DNA of 64,000 bases from UBA10649 sp965278945 (GTDB lineage: Bacteria > Actinomycetota > Actinomycetes > S36-B12), in assembly GCA_965278945.1 (NCBI GenBank), contig OZ257128.1, forward strand, positions 3,410,001-3,474,000. The letters are read 5' to 3'. Of the stretch, positions 1 through 7,452 are shown piece after piece. Each line of letters begins with the position of its first letter. Within the stretch, counting starts at the first letter, position 1. Both the position numbers and the translations under genes were made by a program. The notes under the pieces are model-generated. The model searched no databases, had not been told where the DNA came from, and saw nothing but the letters and a program-made list of their open reading frames with translations.

Positions 1-117
1 GGCTCCATCCTGATTCACGGTGTCGCGGCGACACCGACGATGGCATTGCTCGACCGCGCGCGACGCCGACGGGCCAGGCGCAGCGGAACCACGGCGGTGG
101 CCGAGACTCCTGTGTAG
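1..117 (+). CDS. C-terminal tail of a cation:proton antiporter (partial)
   Basis: Frame 1 is open from the left edge to a TAG at 115-117 and reads GSILIHGVAATPTMALLDR followed by an Arg-rich tail. A Ser-Ile-(hydrophobic)-(hydrophobic)-His-Gly-x-x-Ala/Thr-x-Pro sequence close to the C-terminus is typical of CPA1-type Na+/H+ antiporters such as NhaP, where it closes the last membrane helix. Only 38 residues lie in the window, so the family call is an inference from a short stretch. Bases 118-181 downstream hold no feature I can support. Confidence 0.5.
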   Translation, partial: GSILIHGVAATPTMALLDRARRRRARRSGTTAVAETPV

Positions 118-181
118 CGGGTTGCCGAGCAGCAGGTCGGTTCCATCTTTCCTTGCAGCACCTCTTGCTACGTTCGTTCAC

Positions 182-679
182 GTGACCGGACCGCTGCACC
201 GCCCGTACCCGCCCGACCTATTCCGAGGCACGGTCGGGGAGGTGTCGGCGCGGATCCGGCCGAGCGACACGGAGCCTGAAGTTCGGTACCGCAATGGTGG
301 GACGTGCGAGTACCTCGCGACAGGAGACCAGACCGGGGGCACGTTCGGTCTGTACCGATGGACCGTCGGCCCGGACCTCTCAGGCCCGGAGCCGCATTTC
401 CACCGGTCGATCAACGAGTCGTTCTACGTTCTCTCGGGTGAGGTCGAGCTGTTCGACGGGAGTGGATGGAAGTCCGGTCGTCCCGGGGACTTCATGTTCG
501 TTCCCGAAGGCGGCTTGCACGGATTCCGGGGCTCCGACTTCGCGTCGATGCTGGTCCTGTTTGCGCCCGGTGCGCCGCGCGAGGACTACTTCGAGACGCT
601 GGCCGCCATCGCCGAGACTCCGATGACCCAGGAAGAGCGAACCGAGTTCATGCTCCGGCATGACACCTACTGGCCCTGA
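182..679 (+). CDS. Cupin-domain protein
   Basis: A 165-residue protein with one cupin barrel. The first cupin motif reads PHFHRSINESFYVLSGEVEL (His-x-His then Glu) and the second is GDFMFVPEGGLHGFR, so a metal site is likely. The open frame extends upstream to base 20, but that part is Arg/Pro-rich and unlike protein, and it would overlap the upstream antiporter tail, so I place the start at GTG 182. No good ribosome-binding site is visible there. Substrate is unknown; small stand-alone cupins cover many functions. Confidence 0.7.
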   Translation: MTGPLHRPYPPDLFRGTVGEVSARIRPSDTEPEVRYRNGGTCEYLATGDQTGGTFGLYRWTVGPDLSGPEPHFHRSINESFYVLSGEVELFDGSGWKSGRPGDFMFVPEGGLHGFRGSDFASMLVLFAPGAPREDYFETLAAIAETPMTQEERTEFMLRHDTYWP

Positions 680-768
680 GCCAACGAGCACAGATTCGTC
701 CCGGCAAGTTCGGACTGCGTTCATCTTCTGCATGTCTTGCAAGTGCACAGCCTGACTAGACATGCGGC

Positions 769-3537
769 ATGCCCCGTCGAACCGTGCGCTGTGTCGCCGC
801 TCTTGCTGCCCTGACCGTCTCCGCAACAAGCTTGGTCTTCCTGAGCATTCCCGCTCAGGCTGATCCCGCCGCCGTCATCCGGATCACGGAGGTCGAGTAC
901 AACGGTTCGGAGTTCGTGGAACTGACCAACGTCGGTGACGCGGCGCAGGACTTCACTGGCTGGTCGTTCGACGACGACTCTCGTACCCCCGGCGTGGTGA
1001 GCCTCGCGGCCTTCGGCTCGGTAGCCGCCGGCGAGTCAGTGATCCTGTCCGAGGCCACGGCGGACGCGTTCCGCACCGAATGGGGCCTGGCTTCGACGGT
1101 AAAGGTCATCGGAGGCAACCTGGCCAATCTGGGCCGAGCCGACGAGCCGAACATTTTCGACGGTACCGGTGCGCTGGTCGACCGCGTTACCTACAACGAC
1201 CAGGCGGCTGACGGGAATCCCGCGAAGGGACCGCGCACCGACACCGCGTCGGCATGGGCGAGCGAGGCGAGCCTGGGTGCGAACACCTTCTCGGCGTGGA
1301 CCCGATCCACGGTCGGCGATGCCGAGAGCTCGTGGACCTCCGCAAACGGCTTCATCGGCTCGCCGGGCGTCTCGACCCTTGCTCCCGATGCTCCGGCAGG
1401 GACTCCCGACATCCAGATCACGGAGGTCGAGTACAACGGTTCGGAGTTCGTCGAGCTGACCAATGTCGGTACTGCGGCCCAGGACTTCACGGGCTGGTCG
1501 TTCGATGACGACAGCCGGACCGCTGGCACGGTGAGCCTGTCCGGCTTCGGCATGGTTGCCGCGGGGGAGTCAGTGATCTTGTCCGAGTCCACGGACACGG
1601 CGTTTCGGTCCGAGTGGGGCCTGAAGTCCACGGTGAAGGTCATCGGCGGCAACCTGGCGAACCTGGGTCGTGCCGACGAGCCGAACATCTTCGACAGCAC
1701 CGGGACGCTCGTGGACCGAGTCACCTACAACGATCAGGCGGCCGACGGGAATCCCGCTAAGGGTCCGCGCACCGACACCGCGTCGGCCTGGGTTAGCGCG
1801 GCCAACGTCGGCCTGAACACGTTCTCGACCTGGACTCGCTCCACCGTCGCTGACGCCGAGGGTTCGTGGTCGTCCGCGGGGGCCTTCGTCGGTTCGCCGG
1901 GAGCGAGCACGCTCGGAACCTCCACTCCCACCAGCGTCCGCGACTCGGGCGGCAGCACTCCTCCCGCGCTGCTGTGCCAGCCGGAAGCAGCGAGCGGTAC
2001 CGGCGCGACGCCGAGCGGCGCAGAGGCATGGCCGGGAAGCAGCGCCCCGGTGGTGGCGGACAACCAGTGCGCATGGAAGACGACGACCGGGCCAGAAGGT
2101 CGTGACATCAGCGGCCTGATCTTCGACAAGGCGGACCCGAGCGTTCTGTGGGCCGTGAAGAACAAGAGCTGGATCTTCAAGCTCGTCAAGCAGGGTGGCC
2201 TGTGGGTTCCGGCGACGGGCTGGGAGAACGGCAAGCAGATCTCCTTCCCCGGAGGAACTGGAGAGCCGGACTCCGAGGGCCTGACCATCGGGCCGGACGG
2301 AGCGCTCTACGTCACGAGTGAGCGTGACAACACGGCGAACTCGGTGCCGCTCAACTCGGTTCTCCGGTTCGACCCGAACGCCGTCGGGACGACGCTGACA
2401 GCAACGCGGCAGTGGAACCTCACCGCAGAGTTCCCCGAGCTCGCGTCGGGCGGCGCGAACCTCGGCTTCGAAGGCGTCACCTTCGTCCCTGACAGCTACC
2501 TCACGGCGAATGGCTTCGTCGACCAGTCGACCGGCACCACATACCGGCCTAGCAGCTATCCGCTGCACGGCACCGGCCTCTACTTCGCCGCACTCGAGAA
2601 CGACGGCAAGCTCTACGCGTATGCGCTCAACAGCGACAGCACCTTCCGGCGCATCGCCGCGGTGAGCACGGGACTGAGCCGCGTCATGGAGGTGCAGTAC
2701 GACGCCGACCTCAGGCGGATCTGGGCGGTATGCGACAACACCTGCGGAGTGACCGCAGTTCTCCTCAAGGTCAGCGGGACCGGAGCATTCGTTCCGGAGA
2801 AGGTGTACGCCCGCCCGGCCAGCCTGCCAGTCAACAACTTCGAGGGCTTCGCCGTGACGCCCAGCTCGACGTGCGTGAGCGGGGTCAAGGAGGTCGTCTG
2901 GGGAGACGACAGCATCTTCGGCACCGGTTCGGGCAGCGCCGGCGAGGGACACGCCCTCTTCAGTGGCACGGTCAGCTGCAGCCTTGGACTCGGTAGCCAG
3001 GGCGTTGCCGCGCCTGCTTCCACGGGGTCCTCGTCGAGCACCCCGGCCTCGTCGTCATCGACAACGCCGTCGACCGGGTCGACGACTCCGACGACTCCGA
3101 CCTCGCCGACCAGCGGGATCGTACCGTCGGTAGCGGTCTCGACACCGCCGGTGTTCACCCCTCCGACGGGAAGCACCAATCCGACTGCACCTCGACCGGT
3201 CGCCACGGGAGTGACCCTCGTATCGCAGGCCGCGGCCAACCGGCTGGATGACACGCAGGCCGCCCGACCGCCCGCGACGTCGATCGCCCGGGCACCGTTC
3301 GTGGACGCAACGGCGGGGGAGCCTTTCCAAGCGGTGGTCGAGGGCCTGCCCAACCGGGCCGAGGTTGAGGTCTTCATCGTCATCGACAAGAAGCGTGCTC
3401 CCCTCGCGGCGCTGACGACCGCGAGGAACGGAGACCTCACCCTCCCCGCGCTGACGATCGCCGAGACGGGCACCTACAACGTCGGAGTCGAGCTGCCCAA
3501 CGGCAAGATCCGATGGATCAAGGTGCGCATCGGCTAG
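769..3537 (+). CDS. Secreted protein with two lamin-tail domains and a phytase-like esterase/propeller domain
   Basis: 922 residues. A signal peptide ends near residue 31 (PAQA-DP). Two near-identical lamin-tail domains (LTD, about residues 36-200 and 212-375) each begin with ITEVEYNGSEFVELTNVG. Next, about 415-735, is a domain with GLIFDKADPSVLWAVKNK, SEGLTIGPDGALYVTSERD and GFEGVTF, resembling the esterase-like-activity-of-phytase or SdiA-regulated beta-propeller family. A Ser/Thr-rich linker (about 745-790) and a short beta-sandwich-like C-terminal domain follow. No LPxTG motif or membrane anchor is present. It is probably released outside the cell; substrate unknown. Its stop overlaps that of the convergent GGDEF gene by four bases. 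Confidence 0.75.
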   Translation: MPRRTVRCVAALAALTVSATSLVFLSIPAQADPAAVIRITEVEYNGSEFVELTNVGDAAQDFTGWSFDDDSRTPGVVSLAAFGSVAAGESVILSEATADAFRTEWGLASTVKVIGGNLANLGRADEPNIFDGTGALVDRVTYNDQAADGNPAKGPRTDTASAWASEASLGANTFSAWTRSTVGDAESSWTSANGFIGSPGVSTLAPDAPAGTPDIQITEVEYNGSEFVELTNVGTAAQDFTGWSFDDDSRTAGTVSLSGFGMVAAGESVILSESTDTAFRSEWGLKSTVKVIGGNLANLGRADEPNIFDSTGTLVDRVTYNDQAADGNPAKGPRTDTASAWVSAANVGLNTFSTWTRSTVADAEGSWSSAGAFVGSPGASTLGTSTPTSVRDSGGSTPPALLCQPEAASGTGATPSGAEAWPGSSAPVVADNQCAWKTTTGPEGRDISGLIFDKADPSVLWAVKNKSWIFKLVKQGGLWVPATGWENGKQISFPGGTGEPDSEGLTIGPDGALYVTSERDNTANSVPLNSVLRFDPNAVGTTLTATRQWNLTAEFPELASGGANLGFEGVTFVPDSYLTANGFVDQSTGTTYRPSSYPLHGTGLYFAALENDGKLYAYALNSDSTFRRIAAVSTGLSRVMEVQYDADLRRIWAVCDNTCGVTAVLLKVSGTGAFVPEKVYARPASLPVNNFEGFAVTPSSTCVSGVKEVVWGDDSIFGTGSGSAGEGHALFSGTVSCSLGLGSQGVAAPASTGSSSSTPASSSSTTPSTGSTTPTTPTSPTSGIVPSVAVSTPPVFTPPTGSTNPTAPRPVATGVTLVSQAAANRLDDTQAARPPATSIARAPFVDATAGEPFQAVVEGLPNRAEVEVFIVIDKKRAPLAALTTARNGDLTLPALTIAETGTYNVGVELPNGKIRWIKVRIG
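883..1911 (+). repeat. In-gene tandem duplication encoding two LTD modules
   Basis: Two copies with a 534-bp (178-codon) period. The string ATCACGGAGGTCGAGTACAA begins at 883 and again at 1417, and long stretches between are near-identical at DNA level, including the segment encoding NLANLGRADEPNIFD. The similarity points to a recent or homogenised duplication. Confidence 0.8.
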
Positions 3538-4535
3538 TCGGGCCGGCGGTTCGCCTTGCGCTGGTACATGAGGTGGTCGGCTCTCGCGATGGCGTGGTCA
3601 AGCGGCTCGTTGCCGCTCCAAGGAGAGACGCCGGTCGAGCACGCCGCGGCGACCTCGTTCTCCAGTCGCCTGGCGAGGGCGACCGCGGTGGCTTCGTCTG
3701 TATTCGGCAGGAGCAGGACGAACTCATCACCGCCGGAGCGCACGGCAATGTCCTCGGTCCGGCACACACGAAGGATCGTTGCCCCGACGTCGCTGAGGAC
3801 TTGGTCGCCTACCGCGTGGCCGTGCGCGTCATTGACGGCCTTGAAGTCATCCAGGTCGATGACGATGATCGCGCGCGGTTCCGGCAGCCGCCGGTCGGCT
3901 TCGGGAGATGACGTGACGAGCTCGAGTCCGGCGCGGTTGAGGAGGCCGGTGAGCGGGTCGATCACGACTTGGTGCTTGAGGTCGGAGACGAGCGTTCCCA
4001 GGATCACGATCTGGGCGAAGCCCATGAGGGTGATGATTGCCCACGGGAGAATGAGCACCTCGAAGCGGTCGGCGATTGCGAACGAGAAGAGCATGCCGAT
4101 CGCACAGGCGCCCACGTAGATGACTGCCTGGACGTACGACATCGTGTAGGCGGTGTAGGCGGTGTAGGCAGCGACGACGAGCAGGATCATCATCGCGGTC
4201 AGCGCACCGGTCGGCGTCTCGGACACAGCCGTCAGCCACAGCATGAATCCGATCGAGATGACGAGTGCCATGTGGATAAGCCAGGTGGGCGTCCGATCAC
4301 CGAGCCTGATCATCACGGCCACGGAGCCAACGGTGAAGGCAAGTCCCACGATGCGAGGCGTGAGCGGGCTGTCGTTGTTGTACGGGAGGGTGAAGGAGAT
4401 CACGTCGATGATGAACGCCACGGTGAGCCACATGGCGAGGGTCCATACGCGGACTGGCATGCCCAGCAGGCGCCGCTCGACGGGCTGTCTCACACTGCGC
4501 AGCATTCCCGCGTCCATGATTCCGCGGCTCGACAT
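3534..4535 (-). CDS. Membrane-anchored diguanylate cyclase (GGDEF)
   Basis: About 333 residues. Six or so hydrophobic segments (about residues 25-180) precede a C-terminal GGDEF domain with intact SGGDEF signature. An RTED sequence sits five residues before it, matching the inhibitory I-site RxxD, so product feedback is expected. Predicted to make cyclic di-GMP from GTP at the membrane. The start is set at ATG 4535, six bases after a TACGAT -10 box; an upstream in-frame GTG at 4589 has no ribosome-binding site. One membrane segment carries a triple Ala-Tyr-Thr microrepeat (about 4145-4170). No EAL domain. Confidence 0.8.
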   Translation of the reverse strand: MSSRGIMDAGMLRSVRQPVERRLLGMPVRVWTLAMWLTVAFIIDVISFTLPYNNDSPLTPRIVGLAFTVGSVAVMIRLGDRTPTWLIHMALVISIGFMLWLTAVSETPTGALTAMMILLVVAAYTAYTAYTMSYVQAVIYVGACAIGMLFSFAIADRFEVLILPWAIITLMGFAQIVILGTLVSDLKHQVVIDPLTGLLNRAGLELVTSSPEADRRLPEPRAIIVIDLDDFKAVNDAHGHAVGDQVLSDVGATILRVCRTEDIAVRSGGDEFVLLLPNTDEATAVALARRLENEVAAACSTGVSPWSGNEPLDHAIARADHLMYQRKANRRPD

Positions 4536-4541
4536 GGCCGA

Positions 4542-4547
4542 ATCGTA
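4542..4547 (-). promoter_or_regulatory. -10 box of a leaderless promoter for the GGDEF gene
   Basis: On the minus strand TACGAT is followed by six bases and then ATG 4535, the spacing expected if transcription starts at the A of the start codon. No Shine-Dalgarno sequence is present. No convincing -35 is seen. Confidence 0.4.
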
Positions 4548-4601
4548 GGCGCATAGTGGTCTGAAGGTGAGTTTGAGTTCTCGGGCCACGAAGGAGCGGT
4601 G

Positions 4602-4643
4602 ATGCGCATAGTCCCCAAGATCCGAGTGTCGCTATGGCGCTGA
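4602..4643 (+). other. Short upstream ORF overlapping the sortase start; likely carries the real signal-peptide n-region
   Basis: ATG 4602 has a strong ribosome-binding site (AAGGAG at 4591-4596) and encodes only MRIVPKIRVSLWR before TGA 4641-4643. The sortase frame begins at ATG 4634 inside it and continues ALTAAGIGSIPVSASA, a hydrophobic core and cleavage site with no positive n-region. Joined by a -1 shift at CTATGG (4632-4637) the two would form a textbook signal peptide. Either this is translational coupling, a frameshift mutation, or a sequencing error. Confidence 0.45.
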
Positions 4644-5233
4644 CCGCTGCGGGTATCGGGTCGATTCCCGTGTCAGCGTCGGCCGAATCCCGCGCAACCG
4701 GATGCTCGACGACGATGAACATCGCGAGAATCAACGTCCACGAGCCGGTGCAGTTCTACGACGGTTCGCCCGACGACGGTAGGGGCACCGCCATTCAGAA
4801 CACCGGCATCCTCGCTTCGCCCGTGGGACGGTCAGGCGGCGTCGAGCCAGGGCAGACGGGCAACTTCCACGTTGACGGTCACCGAAATACCGCCGGAGGG
4901 CCGCTTCATGACCTGGTTGACATGGAGCGCGGCGATCGAGTGAAGGTGCGCGTGAAGTGCGCGGGCAGATCCGACACGACCTACACCTACTCGGTCAATC
5001 GCCGACCCCGATACATCAACTTCTTCACCGAGGCCGGGCGCGCGAAGCAGCTGGCACCTCGCCCCTTCCACGTCGGCCAGCCAGCCGAGAACGAGTACCT
5101 GACGATCTCCACGTGCGCGACGCAGGAGGACGCGGCTCGCGGTGAGCATCGCCGCGACCGGTACGGCAACCCGCCCGGCCGCTTCGTCGTTATCGCGACC
5201 CTCACGCAGACCACTCGGCACCCCATCAGCTAG
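4634..5233 (+). CDS. Class E/F-type sortase
   Basis: 199 residues in this frame. The catalytic triad is visible: His83 in VDGHRN, Cys161 in LTISTCAT and an Arg in HRRDRYGNPPGRFVV (Arg175 or Arg183). Sortases cleave a C-terminal sorting motif and transfer the protein to an amine, usually in the cell wall. There is no transmembrane segment apart from the N-terminal hydrophobic stretch, so the protein would be secreted or held by an uncleaved signal. The N-terminus as encoded lacks basic residues (see the overlapping upstream ORF). No protein with an LPxTG-like signal was recognised in this window, so the substrate is elsewhere. The stop overlaps the convergent pentapeptide gene in a shared CTAG. 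Confidence 0.8.
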   Translation: MALTAAGIGSIPVSASAESRATGCSTTMNIARINVHEPVQFYDGSPDDGRGTAIQNTGILASPVGRSGGVEPGQTGNFHVDGHRNTAGGPLHDLVDMERGDRVKVRVKCAGRSDTTYTYSVNRRPRYINFFTEAGRAKQLAPRPFHVGQPAENEYLTISTCATQEDAARGEHRRDRYGNPPGRFVVIATLTQTTRHPIS

Positions 5234-7440
5234 CGGGTGCAGTCGCGGTCCCCGCTGATCTGGAACGAGGCGGACGGCAGGTCTGTCTTGCACAGCGTGG
5301 CCCACAGCCAGGGATTCAGGCCCGACTCGTTGACATTCCACGTCGATCCGGTCATGTCCGCGCTGGCCAGGTTCGCGAGGAACAGCGAGGGGTTGCTGAG
5401 CATTGCGTTGACTCCGTCGAGCCTGGCGTTGAAGAGATCGGTGTATGCCAGGTCGGGATGGATCAGGCGGGCGTTGGTGAAGGTCGCGCGACGAAGTGAT
5501 GCGGCGACGAGGGGCGAGTCCGAGAGCGTGCTGCGATTGAAGTTGGCTCCATCGAGGTTGCGCGCATACAGCGGGCTGCCGACGACGGTCGACGAGCTCA
5601 GGTCCAGCTTCGGTGCCCACGCATCGAAGGCCGAGACGTTCGCCCAGTTCGCGCCGGATGCGTTGACGCTGCCGAGCCGCGCACCGTCCAGGGCCATTGC
5701 CCTCAACACGCCGTTCTGCATCGTGGCGCCGGATAGGTCGGCCTTGCGCAGGAAGCTCCCGTTCAAGGCGGCGTAGTCGAGCATCGCCCCCGACAGGTCG
5801 CAGTAGTCGAGGCTGAGAGGCGAATCGGCGACCAGGGCGAAGCGAGAGCAGTCGAGGTGACCGATCTGGCCCAGCCCTGGTCCGCGCTGCAGGACGTTCA
5901 CGGTCACGTAACTGCGCGTCGTGACGTTGCCTCCGCGCGGCTTGGGCGCGTGCTGCGTGGCCGTCAGCACGATGCGGTTGCCTCGCGCCATGGCCTCGAG
6001 CTTGCCGGGGTTGTCGATCGTGACCTCGTAGTCCGGGTTGGCGGCCATGTCCGAGTAGGTCTGCGTATCGAGCACGGTCGCGACGCCGGTCGATGAGTCG
6101 ACAGCGATCAGGCGCAGGTCACCGGTCGTCATGCCCCATCCGCTCGACTTGGCCGAGTCGGCGTTCCAGTTGATGCGCGCCTTCACCGTGCGCGGCCCGG
6201 GGCCGTCGCTGATGCTGTCGCTGGTGATGGTCACGTACGGCGTGGCTCGGTCTGGATTCGGCAGCGGCACTCGAGCCTGCTCGACGGGCGTGCGGCAGTC
6301 TCGCGAACCGTCGAGTACCGAGCCTGCGGGAAGCTTCGTGCGGCACAGCCACGTCCATGCCAGCTGCAGGTCGGTCAGTGTCGAACCCGTCAGGGTCGTG
6401 TCAGAGAGGTCCGCATAGTTGAGCACAGACGCACCGAGGCTCGCGCCGGAGAGGTCCGCGCTGCGGAATGTCGCGCCATCGGCGATGGATTCCCACACGG
6501 CGCCCTGCAACTGGGCGCCGTCCAAGCGGGCACGGCCTACGGAGATGCCACGGAAGATGGTGTCGCGCAGGTCAGCCCCGGCGAGATTGGCGCGGAATAG
6601 GTTCGCGCCGGAGTCCTCCGCGTCCTTGTCACTCGTCGCGCCTCGCGCATTGAGCTCGATTGCCTCGGCCCCGGCGAGCGAGAGGTTGTCGAGCTTGGCC
6701 CTGCGCAGGTCGACTCCGTTCATGCGGCCCCCGGCGACGCTCGCGCCGCTGAAGTCCGAGCGCACCGCCGTTGATCCAGTGAGGTCAGCCCGCTCCATGC
6801 GCGTGCTCAGACTCGGCCTCTTGCCCTCGGCGCTCTTGGGATCGTGGATCGATACGAGCGCGCCGTCGAAGTTCGCGCCGACCAGATCGCAGTAGCGGAG
6901 CATTGCCCCGGGGACGACGGGGATGTCGGAACAGTCCTTCGTGCCGATATTGGGCTGCGGAGAGCCGTAAGGCTGCACCTCAGCAACGGTCACGTAGGTG
7001 CGACTAGAGCGCGTGACCTGTCCGGGCAGCGCATGCTGGCTGGCGGTCAGAACGATGCGGTTGCCGTCGCGCATCGCTGCGAGCGCACGCTCGTCGTCGA
7101 TCGTGAAACTCACGTCGCGGCTCAGGTCCGCAGTTACATCACGGGAATTGGTGTCCAAGACGTACGGCAGATGTCCTTGCTCGCTCACCGCGACGAGACG
7201 CAGATCGCCGATGGTCATCCCTTGATCGGCGGCACCATTGGCGTTCCATGTCACGTGGGCGGTGATAACGGCCTTGCCTTCGGTGCGTTGAAGCTTCACA
7301 TCGTCGACGCGCACGAAGGACTCAGCTGCTGCCGCTCCTGGCAGCGCGTACGCCATGGGAAGAAGAAGCGCGGAAAGCGCTATGCTCCCGAAAATCCAAT
7401 GGCGCGGTTTGCTGGCGCGTCCAACGCGGGAGCTGTTCAC
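5230..7440 (-). CDS. Secreted pentapeptide-repeat protein with two beta domains
   Basis: 736 residues with an N-terminal signal peptide (cleavage near PGAAAA-ES). The protein is a duplicated two-part unit: a beta domain (FVRVDDVKLQ and, in the second half, YVTITSDSISDGPG) that ends in a conserved RIVLTA(S/T)QHA stretch, followed by pentapeptide repeats of the A(D/N)LxxA type (for example RANLAGADLRDTIFRG). Pentapeptide repeats form a right-handed quadrilateral helix; the function here is unknown. A Cys-containing segment (CSDIP...YCDL, LDCSRF...YCDL) opens each repeat block. Start GTG 7440 is six bases after a TAACAT box and only six bases from the divergent gene at 7447. Confidence 0.75.
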   Translation of the reverse strand: MNSSRVGRASKPRHWIFGSIALSALLLPMAYALPGAAAAESFVRVDDVKLQRTEGKAVITAHVTWNANGAADQGMTIGDLRLVAVSEQGHLPYVLDTNSRDVTADLSRDVSFTIDDERALAAMRDGNRIVLTASQHALPGQVTRSSRTYVTVAEVQPYGSPQPNIGTKDCSDIPVVPGAMLRYCDLVGANFDGALVSIHDPKSAEGKRPSLSTRMERADLTGSTAVRSDFSGASVAGGRMNGVDLRRAKLDNLSLAGAEAIELNARGATSDKDAEDSGANLFRANLAGADLRDTIFRGISVGRARLDGAQLQGAVWESIADGATFRSADLSGASLGASVLNYADLSDTTLTGSTLTDLQLAWTWLCRTKLPAGSVLDGSRDCRTPVEQARVPLPNPDRATPYVTITSDSISDGPGPRTVKARINWNADSAKSSGWGMTTGDLRLIAVDSSTGVATVLDTQTYSDMAANPDYEVTIDNPGKLEAMARGNRIVLTATQHAPKPRGGNVTTRSYVTVNVLQRGPGLGQIGHLDCSRFALVADSPLSLDYCDLSGAMLDYAALNGSFLRKADLSGATMQNGVLRAMALDGARLGSVNASGANWANVSAFDAWAPKLDLSSSTVVGSPLYARNLDGANFNRSTLSDSPLVAASLRRATFTNARLIHPDLAYTDLFNARLDGVNAMLSNPSLFLANLASADMTGSTWNVNESGLNPWLWATLCKTDLPSASFQISGDRDCTR

Positions 7441-7446
7441 TTCGAC

Positions 7447-7452
7447 ATGTTA
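7447..7452 (-). promoter_or_regulatory. -10 box of a leaderless promoter for the pentapeptide-repeat gene
   Basis: TAACAT on the minus strand, six bases before GTG 7440. The box overlaps the first two codons of the divergent gene, so the two genes share almost no intergenic DNA. Confidence 0.4.

Noticed and set aside
1570..2952. 460-codon open frame on the minus strand
   Set aside because: It is antisense to the secreted LTD protein gene, Arg/Val-rich with no domain pattern; a by-product of high GC content.
4146..4170. Nine-base triple repeat (GTGTAGGCG) as a regulatory element
   Set aside because: It lies inside the GGDEF gene in frame and simply encodes an Ala-Tyr-Thr microrepeat in a membrane helix.
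6844..7446. Upstream extension of the Cys-pair repeat protein to 891 residues
   Set aside because: It would run antisense to the pentapeptide gene; the signal peptide starts at or near ATG 7447.
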